A stretch of DNA of 64,000 bases from positions 496,001 through 560,000 of the forward strand of contig CAVQVO010000020.1 of the NCBI GenBank assembly GCA_963717115.1, given 5' to 3'. Position numbers and translations under genes: made by a program. The DNA comes from JBBQUN01 sp963717115. GTDB lineage: Bacteria > Actinomycetota > Acidimicrobiia > Acidimicrobiales > SZUA-35. Every line of letters begins with the position of its first letter. The stretch's first letter is position 1. Positions 28,103-36,394 of this stretch are shown here, in pieces. A model generated the notes under the pieces. That model did no database searches, was not told where the DNA came from, and saw only the letters and a program-made list of their open reading frames with translations.

Positions 28103-28718
28103 ACGATCTCCGGTGCGCCCGACACCGGCACCGATGCAGGGATCACTCTTCGCCCAGGGAGCGCCGGTGGCGCCGTCCAGCGTGGGCCCGGTCCACCGGA
28201 TCGACCTCGGCCGGGGCGCCTGGCTCGACCACGCATCGGGCTGGCTGCCCGGCGCCGACTCCTGGTTCGGGTTGCTCGCCGCCGAACTGGCATGGCAGGC
28301 GGCGCGGCGCCCGATGTACGACCGGATCGTCGAGGTACCCCGGTTGATCTGGAACGACGACCCCGATCACCCCGAACGCACCCCGGCGGGCCTCCACGAC
28401 GTGTCCCAACTCCTCGCCGCCCACTACGGCCGGCCCATGCCCGGCATCGGCTGCAACTTCTACCGGCGCGAACACGACTCCGTGGCCATGCACGCCGACC
28501 GGGTGCCCCAGCCCGGTGACGCCATCGTGGCCATCGCCTCGGTCGGGGCCCGGCGGTCGCTCGTCCTGAAACCCAACGACGGTGGGCGTGGCCATCGATT
28601 CGATCTCGGACACGGCGACCTGCTGGTCATGGGGGGCACCACGCAGGCCACCTGGCAACACGGCGTCCCCAAGGTCGCTCGGGCCCAACCGCGCATCTCC
28701 ATCATGTTCCGGGGCTGA
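28095..28718 (+). CDS. alkB: AlkB-like 2-oxoglutarate/Fe(II) dioxygenase (DNA alkylation repair)
   Basis: A 207-residue AlkB homologue. CNFYRREHDSVAMHADRV supplies the HxD metal ligands, followed by IASVGARRSLVLKP, the third ligand His in TWQHGVPK, and the 2-oxoglutarate-binding RAQPRISIMFR. The family oxidatively removes methyl groups from bases such as 1-methyladenine. The ATG is 7 bases after TATCAT and lies inside a perfect SOS box, so expression is probably induced by DNA damage. It is divergent from the HxlR gene. Confidence 0.9.
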   Translation: MFERSPVRPTPAPMQGSLFAQGAPVAPSSVGPVHRIDLGRGAWLDHASGWLPGADSWFGLLAAELAWQAARRPMYDRIVEVPRLIWNDDPDHPERTPAGLHDVSQLLAAHYGRPMPGIGCNFYRREHDSVAMHADRVPQPGDAIVAIASVGARRSLVLKPNDGGRGHRFDLGHGDLLVMGGTTQATWQHGVPKVARAQPRISIMFRG

Positions 28719-28729
28719 CGCCGGCCGCG

Positions 28730-29143
28730 TCAGACGACGGGCGGGAGCAGGGTGTAGGGCACCCGGCGGCGCTCGCCCTGGTCGATCCGTACCGAGGCGA
28801 TCATGGTGCCGTAGGTCTCGAACGCCAGCTCGGCGCGAATCAGGCGGTAGTTGAACTTGCCCGGCTCGATCTGCAGGGGCTGCACGTTGCGGGCGATGGG
28901 CTCGGCGTCGGCATCCACGACACCGTCGTCGTCGGCGAGGTGGAAGACGGTCTCGAGGGCGGCGACCTCGGATCCCGTCGGTGGGTTCCAGACGAGCACC
29001 ACGAGATGCGGGGCGATCGTGCAGGGCACCGGTGCCGGTGCCGGCCCCGAGAACTGCACGCCCGACAGGTCGATCCGGGTGGTGGGGCCCGGTTCCGAGC
29101 GCAGGGCGATGTCGTCCATGAACAGGGCTGCGATGATCTCCAT
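28730..29143 (-). CDS. Hypothetical beta-rich protein, 137 residues (DUF6941-like)
   Basis: The product starts MEIIAALFMDDIALRSEPG and continues with alternating strands (IDLSGVQFSGP, HLVVLVWNPP, FNYRLIRAELAFETYG). This resembles DUF6941-type proteins that begin with an A-L-F-x-D segment, but the match is from memory and weak. No catalytic motif is visible. It is divergent from the TetR gene with only 19 bases between the two starts, so the two promoters must overlap and are probably co-regulated. Confidence 0.6.
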   Translation of the reverse strand: MEIIAALFMDDIALRSEPGPTTRIDLSGVQFSGPAPAPVPCTIAPHLVVLVWNPPTGSEVAALETVFHLADDDGVVDADAEPIARNVQPLQIEPGKFNYRLIRAELAFETYGTMIASVRIDQGERRRVPYTLLPPVV

Positions 29144-29162
29144 GCCGGTAGTGTCGGGGTTG

Positions 29163-29765
29163 ATGAGCGATGTCTCAACCCGCGACCTGATTCTTCGCGA
29201 GGCCCGAGCCTGCTTTGCGGCCCAGGGCTTCGAGGGAACGTCGCTGAACGACATCGCGGCCGGGGTCGGGATCCGCCGGCCGAGCCTCCTGCACTACTTC
29301 GCGTCGAAGGAGGCCATCTATCGCGAGGTCCTGCTCGACGCCCTGCTCGACTGGGGTCGCCAACTCGACCCCAAACCCTCGGATGCGCCGCTCGACGGCT
29401 GGGATCGTGTCGATGCGGTCGTCGCCGTCAGCTTCGAGTTCTTCGTCGCCAACCCCGACATCGTGGTGATCGTGCGCCGCGAAGCGCTGACCGAGGAGAG
29501 CCACCTCGGCTTCGATCTCGGGGCGGCGCTGCGCCCCTACTACGAACGGGCCGTCGCCTTCTTCGAGCGGGAGATGGACGCCGGGGTCTTCCGCCGTCAC
29601 GATGCCGAACACCTGGTGCTCACCGGCTACGGCGCCCTGCTGACGTACTTCTCCGACCACGCCATGCTGCGCGGACTCCAGGTCGACGACCCGTACGGTC
29701 CCGAACAGCTCCAGCGGCGGTTCGACCACATGAAGAGCTTCATCCGGGCGGCGCTCGAACCCTGA
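29163..29765 (+). CDS. TetR-family transcriptional regulator
   Basis: A 200-residue TetR protein. The N-terminal DNA-binding domain reads TRDLILREARACFAAQGFEG, TSLNDIAAGVGIRRPSLLHYFASKEAIYREVL (helix-turn-helix at about residues 30-50). The C-terminal ligand domain is unlike named subfamilies and contains EFFVANPDIVVIVRREALTE. The start at 29163 has TAGTGT (29149-29154) 8 bases upstream. The divergent 137-residue gene and the downstream CoA ligase genes are candidate targets. Confidence 0.88.
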   Translation: MSDVSTRDLILREARACFAAQGFEGTSLNDIAAGVGIRRPSLLHYFASKEAIYREVLLDALLDWGRQLDPKPSDAPLDGWDRVDAVVAVSFEFFVANPDIVVIVRREALTEESHLGFDLGAALRPYYERAVAFFEREMDAGVFRRHDAEHLVLTGYGALLTYFSDHAMLRGLQVDDPYGPEQLQRRFDHMKSFIRAALEP

Positions 29766-29814
29766 ACACCGCGGTCGAATCGCAGACCACGCCGATGGCC
29801 CGTAGGGTCTGCCG

Positions 29815-30519
29815 ATGCACGAATCATCGACCTCGTCGACCCTGTCGGAACGGGAATCGAAGGAATTCCTGGCGCCCTTCGGCATCCCGTTCCTCTCCGA
29901 ACAGCTCGTCGACGACGCCGAGGCCGCCGTCGTCGCCGCCGTCGAGCTGGGGTTCCCCGTGGTCATGAAGCTCAACGGTGACACGATCGCCCACAAGACC
30001 GAGCGGGGACTGGTCCGGCTGGGTGTCGGCTCCGCCGATGCCGCCCGCGAGGCGGCCCGTGAGCTCCTCGCGGCGGCCCGACCCGACGACGGGGCCGTCT
30101 CGGTGCTCGTCGCCCCGATGGTGAAGTCCAACCGGGAGTTCATCTGCGGCGTCTCGACCGACGAGCAGTTCGGACCGACCGTCCTGCTCGGCGTCGGCGG
30201 AATCCTGGCCGAGGCCATCGCCGACGTCGCCGTGCGGCTCGTGCCCATCACCCGGGCCGATGCCCTCGAGATGATCGATGACCTGTCGACCCAGGCCCTG
30301 CTCGAACCCTTCCGGGGTGAGCCCGCCGTCGATCGCGAGGCCCTCGCCGACGTCCTGGTGGCCCTGTCCCGGGCCGCCGAGGCATCGCCCGAGGTCCGAT
30401 CGATCGACCTGAATCCCGTCCTGATCGACCGTGGCACCCCCGTCGCCGTCGATGCGCTCGTCGAACGATCCAGCCTCGCCGAGCAAGCCCCGGTCGATGA
30501 CGACCCCGAAGGAGCCTGA
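29815..30519 (+). CDS. ATP-grasp subunit of an ADP-forming acyl-CoA synthetase (beta-type)
   Basis: A 234-residue ATP-grasp protein: LSERESKEFLAPFGIPF, FPVVMKLNGDTIAHKTERG, the REFICGVSTDEQFGPTVLLG nucleotide region and the C-terminal SIDLNPVLI. This is the beta/ATP-grasp module of acetate-CoA or succinate-CoA ligase-like enzymes. The alpha-like subunit follows one base after its stop. TAGGGT at 29803-29808 lies 6 bases before the ATG. The acid activated is unknown. Confidence 0.87.
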   Translation: MHESSTSSTLSERESKEFLAPFGIPFLSEQLVDDAEAAVVAAVELGFPVVMKLNGDTIAHKTERGLVRLGVGSADAAREAARELLAAARPDDGAVSVLVAPMVKSNREFICGVSTDEQFGPTVLLGVGGILAEAIADVAVRLVPITRADALEMIDDLSTQALLEPFRGEPAVDREALADVLVALSRAAEASPEVRSIDLNPVLIDRGTPVAVDALVERSSLAEQAPVDDDPEGA

Positions 30520-30520
30520 G

Positions 30521-31987
30521 ATGTCGAACCGAATCGACCGTGCCCGTTTCGATGCCCTCTTCGAACCCCGGGGCGTCCTCGTCGCCGGCGCGTCGACCCA
30601 CCCCGGCAAGTTCGGCTTCGTCAGCCTGCACAACATCCTGGCCTCGGGTTACGAGGGCAAGGTCTTCGCCACCAATCGCGACGGTGCCGAGGTGCTCGGC
30701 ATCACCTCGGTCGCCGACGTCGACCAGCTGCCCGACGGCGAGATCGACCTGGTGTTCGTGTGCACCCCGGCCGCCGCCAACCCGGATCTGCTCCGAGCCT
30801 GTGCCGCGAAGGGCATCACCGCCGCCTTCGTCACCTCGGCCGGCTACGGCGAGGCCGGCGAGGAAGGCATCGCCGCCCAGCAGGACCTGGTCGAGCTGGC
30901 CGACGAACTCGGCATCCTCCTCGCCGGACCGAACGGGCAGGGCGTGGTGTCGACCCCGGTGTCGTTGTGTGCCCAGATCGTGGCCCCGTTCCCGCCCGCC
31001 GGCAGGATCGGCGTCGCCTCCCAGTCGGGCAACTTCGTGTCGTCGTTCCTGAACTGGTCCCGGGCCACCGGCGTCGGGATCTCTCGGGCGGTCAGCGCCG
31101 GGAACGCCGCCGCCGTGACCGTTCCCGATTACCTCGAGTACTACGCCGACGACCCCCACACGGCGGTGGGTCTCGCCTACGTCGAGGGAATCCAGGATGG
31201 ACGGGCGTTCTACGATCGCATGAAGGGCATCGCCGCCCGGAAGCCGATGGTGGTGGTCAAGGGTGGGGCGACGAGCGGCGGAGCTCGGGCTGCGGCGAGC
31301 CACACCGGCAGCCTCTCGACCGACGACCGGGTGTTCGACGGGGCGATGCGTCAGGCCGGGGTGATCCGGGCGGCCACCGTCGAGGAGGCGTTCGAGGCCG
31401 CCGCCACCTTCGCCACCCAACCGATTCCGAAGGGGAATCGGGTCGTGGTCATGACCACCGCCGGCGGCTGGGGCGTGGTCACCGCCGATGCGATCACCTC
31501 GAGCGAGCTCGAGTTGACGACCCTGCCCGACGATCTCCTGGCCGAGATCGACCGGCACCTCCCGCCCCGCTGGAGCCGGAACAACCCGGTCGATCTCGCC
31601 GGCGGCGAGACCCGCGACACGATCCCGACCGTCATGGCGCTGATCGCCGAGCATCCCGAGGTGGATGCGATCGTCTACCTCGGCCTCGGGATCCAGTCGA
31701 ACCAGGCGCGGATGATGCGGGAGGGCCGATTCCACCCCGACCACGGCCTCGACCGGATCGTCGCCTACCACGAGCGGCAGGACGCCCGGTTCGCCGAGGC
31801 GGCCGCGGAGATCTCCGCAGCAACCGGCAAGCCGATCCTCACCGCCACCGAACTCGCCGTCGCCGATCCCGACAATGCCGGACCGGCCGCGGTCCGGGCG
31901 AGCGGGCGGCTCTGCTACGCCTCGGCGAATCGGGCGGTCACGGCGCTCGGTCATCTCTACCGGTACCACCGCTACCAGCAACGCTGA
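30521..31987 (+). CDS. CoA-binding subunit of an ADP-forming acyl-CoA synthetase (alpha-type)
   Basis: A 488-residue protein with the CoA-binding Rossmann domain (LFEPRGVLVAGASTHPGKFG), then LLAGPNGQGVVS and the ligase-CoA domain with the phospho-His region ARAAASHTGSLS (His about 252). The C-terminal third matches the flavodoxin-like second ligase domain. With the ATP-grasp subunit it forms an acyl-CoA synthetase producing ADP via a phosphohistidine. The two are co-transcribed. Separate genes replace the usual single fused chain of many bacteria. Confidence 0.88.
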   Translation: MSNRIDRARFDALFEPRGVLVAGASTHPGKFGFVSLHNILASGYEGKVFATNRDGAEVLGITSVADVDQLPDGEIDLVFVCTPAAANPDLLRACAAKGITAAFVTSAGYGEAGEEGIAAQQDLVELADELGILLAGPNGQGVVSTPVSLCAQIVAPFPPAGRIGVASQSGNFVSSFLNWSRATGVGISRAVSAGNAAAVTVPDYLEYYADDPHTAVGLAYVEGIQDGRAFYDRMKGIAARKPMVVVKGGATSGGARAAASHTGSLSTDDRVFDGAMRQAGVIRAATVEEAFEAAATFATQPIPKGNRVVVMTTAGGWGVVTADAITSSELELTTLPDDLLAEIDRHLPPRWSRNNPVDLAGGETRDTIPTVMALIAEHPEVDAIVYLGLGIQSNQARMMREGRFHPDHGLDRIVAYHERQDARFAEAAAEISAATGKPILTATELAVADPDNAGPAAVRASGRLCYASANRAVTALGHLYRYHRYQQR

Positions 31988-32047
31988 GCCGATCTCGGGT
32001 GCTGCGTGTCTCGGCCCGGGGCACCCGGCTGCTAGGTTCGCGAAGAC

Positions 32048-33559
32048 ATGTTCTCGGCCCCCACGTTCCGTCGCTACCTGCCGTTGGCGCTCCTGACGAT
32101 GATCTCCCTGCTGGCCTGGCGGAGCGCCGATGTGGCCGACACCGACGACGAGCGGGTCGACCCGATCGTCTACGAGCAGCAGCTCATGACCCCGGTGCTG
32201 TCGGCCCGGCGGGTGCCCCGGACGCTGCAGGCCCCGATTGCCGACGACGCGATCGCTCCGGCCATCACCGCCGTTCTGGCCGGTTCGCCACCCGACTCCT
32301 GCCTCGTGGTCGAGGTCGATGGCCGCCTCATCGGCGAACAGAACCCGTTGCTACCCATCGTCCCGGCCTCGAACGAGAAGGTCATCACGACCTCGGCCGC
32401 CCTGTCCACCTTCGGGGCCGAGCACGTCTTCCGGACCGAGGTTCGCAGCACCGGCACCGTCGCCGAAGGCGTGCTGGTCGGTGACCTGTACCTCGTGGGG
32501 GGCGGTGATCCCTTCCTCGCCACCGACGCCTGGTGGGCGCAGTACGACACGATGGACGGCCGGGCCCACACCCGACTCGAGGATCTCGCCGACCAGGTGG
32601 CAGCGGCCGGCTTCACCACGGTGACCGGGGGGCTGTACGGCGACGAATCGATGTTCGACTCCCAGCGCTGGGGACCCTGGGCCCAGCGGCTGATCGACAC
32701 CCGGCAGTCGGGTCCGCTCTCGGCGCTGTCGGTGAACCAGAACTTCACCAGCTGGCCCGAGGTGTTCGCCGGGAGCTTCCGTCCCCGAGTGCCCGCCGAT
32801 GACCCGGTGGCCAACGCCATCGCCGTCTTCACCCAACTCCTGGCCGAGCGGGGGATCACCGTGGCTCCGGTCGGGCCCGTCATCGCGCCGCCCGACGCGA
32901 CCATCGTCGCCGCCGTCGACTCCCCGCCGCTGGCGGACGTCGTGACCCACGTCAACTCCTACAGCGACAACTTCGGGGCGGAGCTCCTGCTCAAGCACAT
33001 CGGACTGGCTCGCACGGGTCTGGGGAGCACCGAGGCCGGGGCGTCGGCGGTCATGGCCATCCTCACCGAACGGGGTCTCACGACGGTCGGTTCGATCATC
33101 ACCGACGGTTCGGGCCTGAGCGAGGACACCCGGGTCACCTGTCGCCTGCTCGACGACGTGCTCGACGATGCCGGCGCCGAATCGGTCCTCGCCCAGAGCC
33201 TCTCGATCGCCGGGGTCCGGGGCAGCCTGATCGACCGCCACAGCGGTACACCGGCCGCCGGGACGGTGTACGCCAAGACCGGGACGCTCAACAACGTCAC
33301 GGCGCTGACCGGCTACGTGTTCTCGCCGGTCGAGCCGGGGACCACCCTCACCTTCAGCTACGTCGTCAACGGGGAACTGGCCGGTCAGGACGAAACGATC
33401 CGGGCGCTGCAGATCCCGTTCGTCGAGCAGCTCGCGACCTACCCGGCCGGACCCGCCCTCACCGCCATCGCCCCGCTGCCACCGGTGCCGATCGGCCCGG
33501 GCGGAACCGTCGTCGAACCCGACGGGGGTGACACGGTGCCCGAGGAGGACGGCGGATGA
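32048..33559 (+). CDS. dacB: D-alanyl-D-alanine carboxypeptidase/endopeptidase (PBP4, DacB family)
   Basis: A 503-residue class C penicillin-binding protein. An N-terminal hydrophobic segment (YLPLALLTMISLLAW) anchors or exports it. The active-site triad motifs are SxxK in PASNEKV, SxN in HVNSYSDN and KTG in YAKTGTLNN. It trims or cleaves peptidoglycan cross-links outside the membrane. The last 60 residues are Pro/Gly-rich and acidic. TAGGTT at 32033-32038 lies 9 bases before the ATG. Its stop overlaps the LON-domain gene. Confidence 0.9.
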   Translation: MFSAPTFRRYLPLALLTMISLLAWRSADVADTDDERVDPIVYEQQLMTPVLSARRVPRTLQAPIADDAIAPAITAVLAGSPPDSCLVVEVDGRLIGEQNPLLPIVPASNEKVITTSAALSTFGAEHVFRTEVRSTGTVAEGVLVGDLYLVGGGDPFLATDAWWAQYDTMDGRAHTRLEDLADQVAAAGFTTVTGGLYGDESMFDSQRWGPWAQRLIDTRQSGPLSALSVNQNFTSWPEVFAGSFRPRVPADDPVANAIAVFTQLLAERGITVAPVGPVIAPPDATIVAAVDSPPLADVVTHVNSYSDNFGAELLLKHIGLARTGLGSTEAGASAVMAILTERGLTTVGSIITDGSGLSEDTRVTCRLLDDVLDDAGAESVLAQSLSIAGVRGSLIDRHSGTPAAGTVYAKTGTLNNVTALTGYVFSPVEPGTTLTFSYVVNGELAGQDETIRALQIPFVEQLATYPAGPALTAIAPLPPVPIGPGGTVVEPDGGDTVPEEDGG

Positions 33560-34248
33560 GCGCCGAACCCCTGATCCTGCCCCAGTTCCCGCTCGGGTCG
33601 GTGCTGTTTCCGTCGATGGTGCTTCCCCTGCACGTCTTCGAACCCCGCTTCCGGCAGTTGGTCGACGACGTCGACCCGCTCGGCAACGATCTCTTCCGAG
33701 ACGACCCTCGTCTCGAAGGACGTCCACTCGACGTCGACGATCGCGAGCGCGCCATGTTCGGGGTGGTGCTGATCGAGCGGGGGAGCGAGGTCGGCGGCGG
33801 CGAGCTACGAACCAACGTCGGCACGATCGCCACGATCCTGCGGCGTGAGCCCCTGCCCGACGGCCGGTCCTCGCTGCTCTGCGTCGGCACCGAGCGATTC
33901 CGGGTCGACGAGTGGTTGACCGATGACCCCTACCCGCGGGCCCGGGTGCACCGATGGCCCGACGAACCCGGACCGCCCTGTTCCGACGAACTCTTCCGCC
34001 GGGCGTGTGACGCGTACGATCTGTGCCGGTCGGTGTTCGAACGGCACGGGATCGACGTGGGCACCAAACCCGACTTCCACCCCGACCCGGCCGTCGCCAC
34101 GTTCCAGATCGCCGCGTTGTCGCCCCTCGGCGAGCTCGATCGCCAACAGATCCTCGAAGCGCCGGACGAGACGACCCGGTGCGCCGTGCTGGCCGACCAC
34201 CTCGAATCGGCCGCCGCCGTGCTCGAATTCCGGCTGAGCGACGACTGA
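33556..34248 (+). CDS. LON substrate-binding domain protein
   Basis: A 230-residue stand-alone Lon N-terminal (LAN/PUA-like) domain: LPQFPLGSVLFPSMVLPLHVFEPR is the family start, then MFGVVLIERGSEVGGG and VGTIATI. There is no AAA or protease domain. Such proteins are common in actinobacteria, probably as substrate adaptors or binding domains. The ATG overlaps the DacB stop (ATGA). Confidence 0.85.
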   Translation: MSAEPLILPQFPLGSVLFPSMVLPLHVFEPRFRQLVDDVDPLGNDLFRDDPRLEGRPLDVDDRERAMFGVVLIERGSEVGGGELRTNVGTIATILRREPLPDGRSSLLCVGTERFRVDEWLTDDPYPRARVHRWPDEPGPPCSDELFRRACDAYDLCRSVFERHGIDVGTKPDFHPDPAVATFQIAALSPLGELDRQQILEAPDETTRCAVLADHLESAAAVLEFRLSDD

Positions 34249-34337
34249 ACCCGACAAAGGCACCTCATCCCCGTCCGATGGTCCCGCTTGTGCCTAGACT
34301 CGCCCGGAGCGGTTCCGGGACAGAAAGCGAGGCCGGC

Positions 34338-34649
34338 GTGGCCAAGGCAAACCCCATCGATGGGGCGAAAGAGATCCAGACGCTGATCGTCTCCTACGCC
34401 AAGCAGGAGACCATCGACCCGCTCAAGTCGCTGGGCACGTTCCTCGCCTGGGGCATCTCGGGGGCGCTGTTCGTGTTCCTGGGCGTGTTCTTCCTGGGTC
34501 TGGGGGTGCTGCGACTGCTCCAGGAGACCTTCGACGGCAGCCACATCGGCTCGGCCGCACCCTACGCGATCACCATCGCCGTGCTCGTCGCCGCCATCGT
34601 CGTGATCTTTGCGCTGTTCAGTCGATCGAAGAAGCGAGTGCTGTCATGA
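34338..34649 (+). CDS. Small two-helix membrane protein (phage-holin-like family)
   Basis: A 103-residue protein with two membrane segments, about residues 33-57 (FLAWGISGALFVFLGVFFLG) and 76-95 (AITIAVLVAAIVVIFALFS), ending in a basic RSKKRVLS. The layout resembles the stand-alone actinobacterial holin-like family PF07332, which is not tied to prophages; no phage genes are nearby. GTG start with AAAGCGAGG upstream and a TAGACT box at 34295-34300. Its stop overlaps the next gene. Confidence 0.6.
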   Translation: MAKANPIDGAKEIQTLIVSYAKQETIDPLKSLGTFLAWGISGALFVFLGVFFLGLGVLRLLQETFDGSHIGSAAPYAITIAVLVAAIVVIFALFSRSKKRVLS

Positions 34650-34855
34650 CCGACACCAACAAGATCTCCCCGGCCGACATCGAGGCCAAGTTCCGCGAAA
34701 TGCAAGGTCAGGTCGAAGCCGTCACCAACGACTCGAAGAAGAAGGTCGCCATCGGCGGAACGGCGTTCGCCGTCCTCCTGCTGTTGATCATCTATCTCGC
34801 CGGACAACGCAGCGGCAAACGCAAGAGCACCGTCGTCGAGATCCGGAGGCTGTGA
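34646..34855 (+). CDS. Small single-span membrane protein, 69 residues
   Basis: The N-terminal half is a charged helix (SPADIEAKFREMQGQVEAV), then a membrane span VAIGGTAFAVLLLLIIYLAG (about residues 33-52) and a basic tail RSGKRKSTVVEIRRL. No family recognised. The ATG overlaps the preceding stop and the next gene starts 4 bases after its stop, so all three small genes are in one operon heading toward the tRNA modification genes. Confidence 0.7.
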   Translation: MTDTNKISPADIEAKFREMQGQVEAVTNDSKKKVAIGGTAFAVLLLLIIYLAGQRSGKRKSTVVEIRRL

Positions 34856-34858
34856 CCC

Positions 34859-35137
34859 ATGCTGCGAAAGGTCCTCGTCTTCGCCGTACGCAGCTCGGTC
34901 CGTGGCCCCGGTAAGTCGTGGATGTTCACCTCGGGCGCGCTCATGGCGATGCGGGCCGTCCGGTCCAAGACCCGCAACACCGAGGTCATCGACCTCTCGA
35001 AGACCAAACCCGGCGATCGCATCGTCATCGAGCACCTCGGCATCACCCACCAGGAACAGATCAAGGCGTTCAAGCAGGCCAAGAAGGCCGATCGACGAGC
35101 GATGCGAGACGCCAAGCGACTCGCCCGCAAGTCCTGA
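34859..35137 (+). CDS. Small basic hypothetical protein, 92 residues
   Basis: The N-terminus is moderately hydrophobic (LRKVLVFAVRSSVRGPGKSW), the centre reads DLSKTKPGDRIVIEHLGI, and the C-terminus is strongly basic (KQAKKADRRAMRDAKRLAR). The tail suggests RNA or membrane-surface binding, but this is inference. It is the last of three small genes before the ThiS-like carrier; 49 bases separate its stop from that gene's start. Confidence 0.7.
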   Translation: MLRKVLVFAVRSSVRGPGKSWMFTSGALMAMRAVRSKTRNTEVIDLSKTKPGDRIVIEHLGITHQEQIKAFKQAKKADRRAMRDAKRLARKS

Positions 35138-35186
35138 TCGGTCAAGAGGAACCACCTCTCCGCCGTCACCCCGAGGAGGAGGGCCC

Positions 35187-35384
35187 GTGAAAGTCCTGTT
35201 GCGCAACCCGAGCCGAGAACTCGACGTCGAAGGTCCGATGTCGGTGGTCAAGCTGCTGGCCCGACTCGGTGTGAATCGGGAGTCGGTCCTGGTCATCCGG
35301 GACCGAACCCTGGTTCCCGGCGACGCCCAACTCGCCGACTCCGACGTGGTCGAGATCCGTCCGGTGATCTCCGGGGGGATCTGA
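35187..35384 (+). CDS. ThiS/TtuB-like ubiquitin-fold sulfur carrier
   Basis: A 65-residue beta-grasp protein: VKVLLRNPSRELDVEGPMSV, LLARLGVNRESVLVIRDRT and the C-terminal VEIRPVISGGI. The Gly-Gly near the end is the site of adenylation and thiocarboxylate formation. Its neighbour TtuA makes it a probable TtuB, donating sulfur for tRNA 2-thiouridine, rather than the thiamine carrier ThiS. The chain ends GGI, one residue past the diglycine, so trimming may be needed. GTG start with GAGGAGG upstream. Confidence 0.8.
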   Translation: MKVLLRNPSRELDVEGPMSVVKLLARLGVNRESVLVIRDRTLVPGDAQLADSDVVEIRPVISGGI

Positions 35385-35419
35385 ACGATGACGAGTCGAC
35401 GAGCGGACCGGGGCGATCG

Positions 35420-36394
35420 ATGAAGTGCCGAGTCTGTCGTGAACCCGCGATCATCGACATCCGTCGCAACAACGCGAACTTCTGCACCCCGCACTTCCTG
35501 AAGTACTGCCAGGATCAGGTGGCGAAGTCGATCAAGGAATTCGCGATGGCCGAGCCCGGCGAGCGGTTGCTGGTCGCCGTCTCGGGGGGCAAGGACAGCC
35601 TGGCCGTCTGGGACCTCCTGGTCGAGATGGGCTACGACTGCGATGGGCTCTACATCGGGCTCGGGATCGGCGAGTACTCCGACGTGTCCGGGCGCTACGT
35701 TCGCGACTTCGCCGCCCGGCGGGACCTCCACCTGATCGAGATCGACCTGCGCGACGTCTACGACTACGACATCCCGACCGCTGCGGCCGTCACCCGTCGC
35801 GTGCCCTGTTCGGCTTGTGGGTTGTCGAAGCGGCATCTGTTCGACACCGCCGCCATCGACGGTGGCTACGACGCCGTCGTCACCGGGCACAACCTCGACG
35901 ACGAGGCCGCCGTGCTCTACGGCAACGTGATGCGCTGGCAGACCGCCTACCTCGCCCGTCAGCGGCCCACCCTGCCGGCCGGGAACGGCTTCCCGCGCAA
36001 GATCAAACCACTGGTCCGTCTCGGTGAGCGCGAGATGGCCGCCTACTGCGTGCTCCGCGGCATCGACTACCAGGTCGAGGAGTGCCCGATGGCGCTCGGC
36101 AACAAACACCTGCAGTACAAGGAGATCCTGAACGCCACCGAGGTCGCCTCGCCGGGATCCAAGCACGCCTTCTACTTCCAGTTCCTGCGCAACGCCGTCG
36201 ACCGATTCGACGACGACCCCGATGACGCCACGCTCGGAACCTGCCAACGATGCGGTTCGCCGGCGAGCAGCGACATCTGTTCGTTCTGCCGACTCGTCGA
36301 ACGAACCAACGGTGCGGTCCCCGTCGAGCTGTCGACCACGAAGCCCGGTCCCCGCCCGCCCTCAACGACGACATCGTCCGGAGTTCCCCAATGA
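35420..36394 (+). CDS. ttuA: tRNA 2-thiolation enzyme, TtuA/CTU1 family
   Basis: A 324-residue ATP-dependent tRNA sulfurtransferase. An N-terminal zinc site (Cys3, Cys6, Cys22, His25) and a C-terminal one (CQRCGSP, then CSFC) flank the PP-loop VSGGKDS (residues 54-60). PCSACGLSKRH and EECPMA provide the Fe-S cluster cysteines. TGHNLDDEAA is typical. TtuA adds sulfur to U54 in the tRNA T-loop with TtuB as donor. The downstream TrmI gene overlaps its stop. Confidence 0.88.
   Translation: MKCRVCREPAIIDIRRNNANFCTPHFLKYCQDQVAKSIKEFAMAEPGERLLVAVSGGKDSLAVWDLLVEMGYDCDGLYIGLGIGEYSDVSGRYVRDFAARRDLHLIEIDLRDVYDYDIPTAAAVTRRVPCSACGLSKRHLFDTAAIDGGYDAVVTGHNLDDEAAVLYGNVMRWQTAYLARQRPTLPAGNGFPRKIKPLVRLGEREMAAYCVLRGIDYQVEECPMALGNKHLQYKEILNATEVASPGSKHAFYFQFLRNAVDRFDDDPDDATLGTCQRCGSPASSDICSFCRLVERTNGAVPVELSTTKPGPRPPSTTTSSGVPQ

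Noticed and set aside
34338..34649. Prophage remnant suggested by a holin-like protein
   Set aside because: No integrase, capsid, tail or lysis genes are nearby, and stand-alone holin-like proteins are common in actinobacteria.
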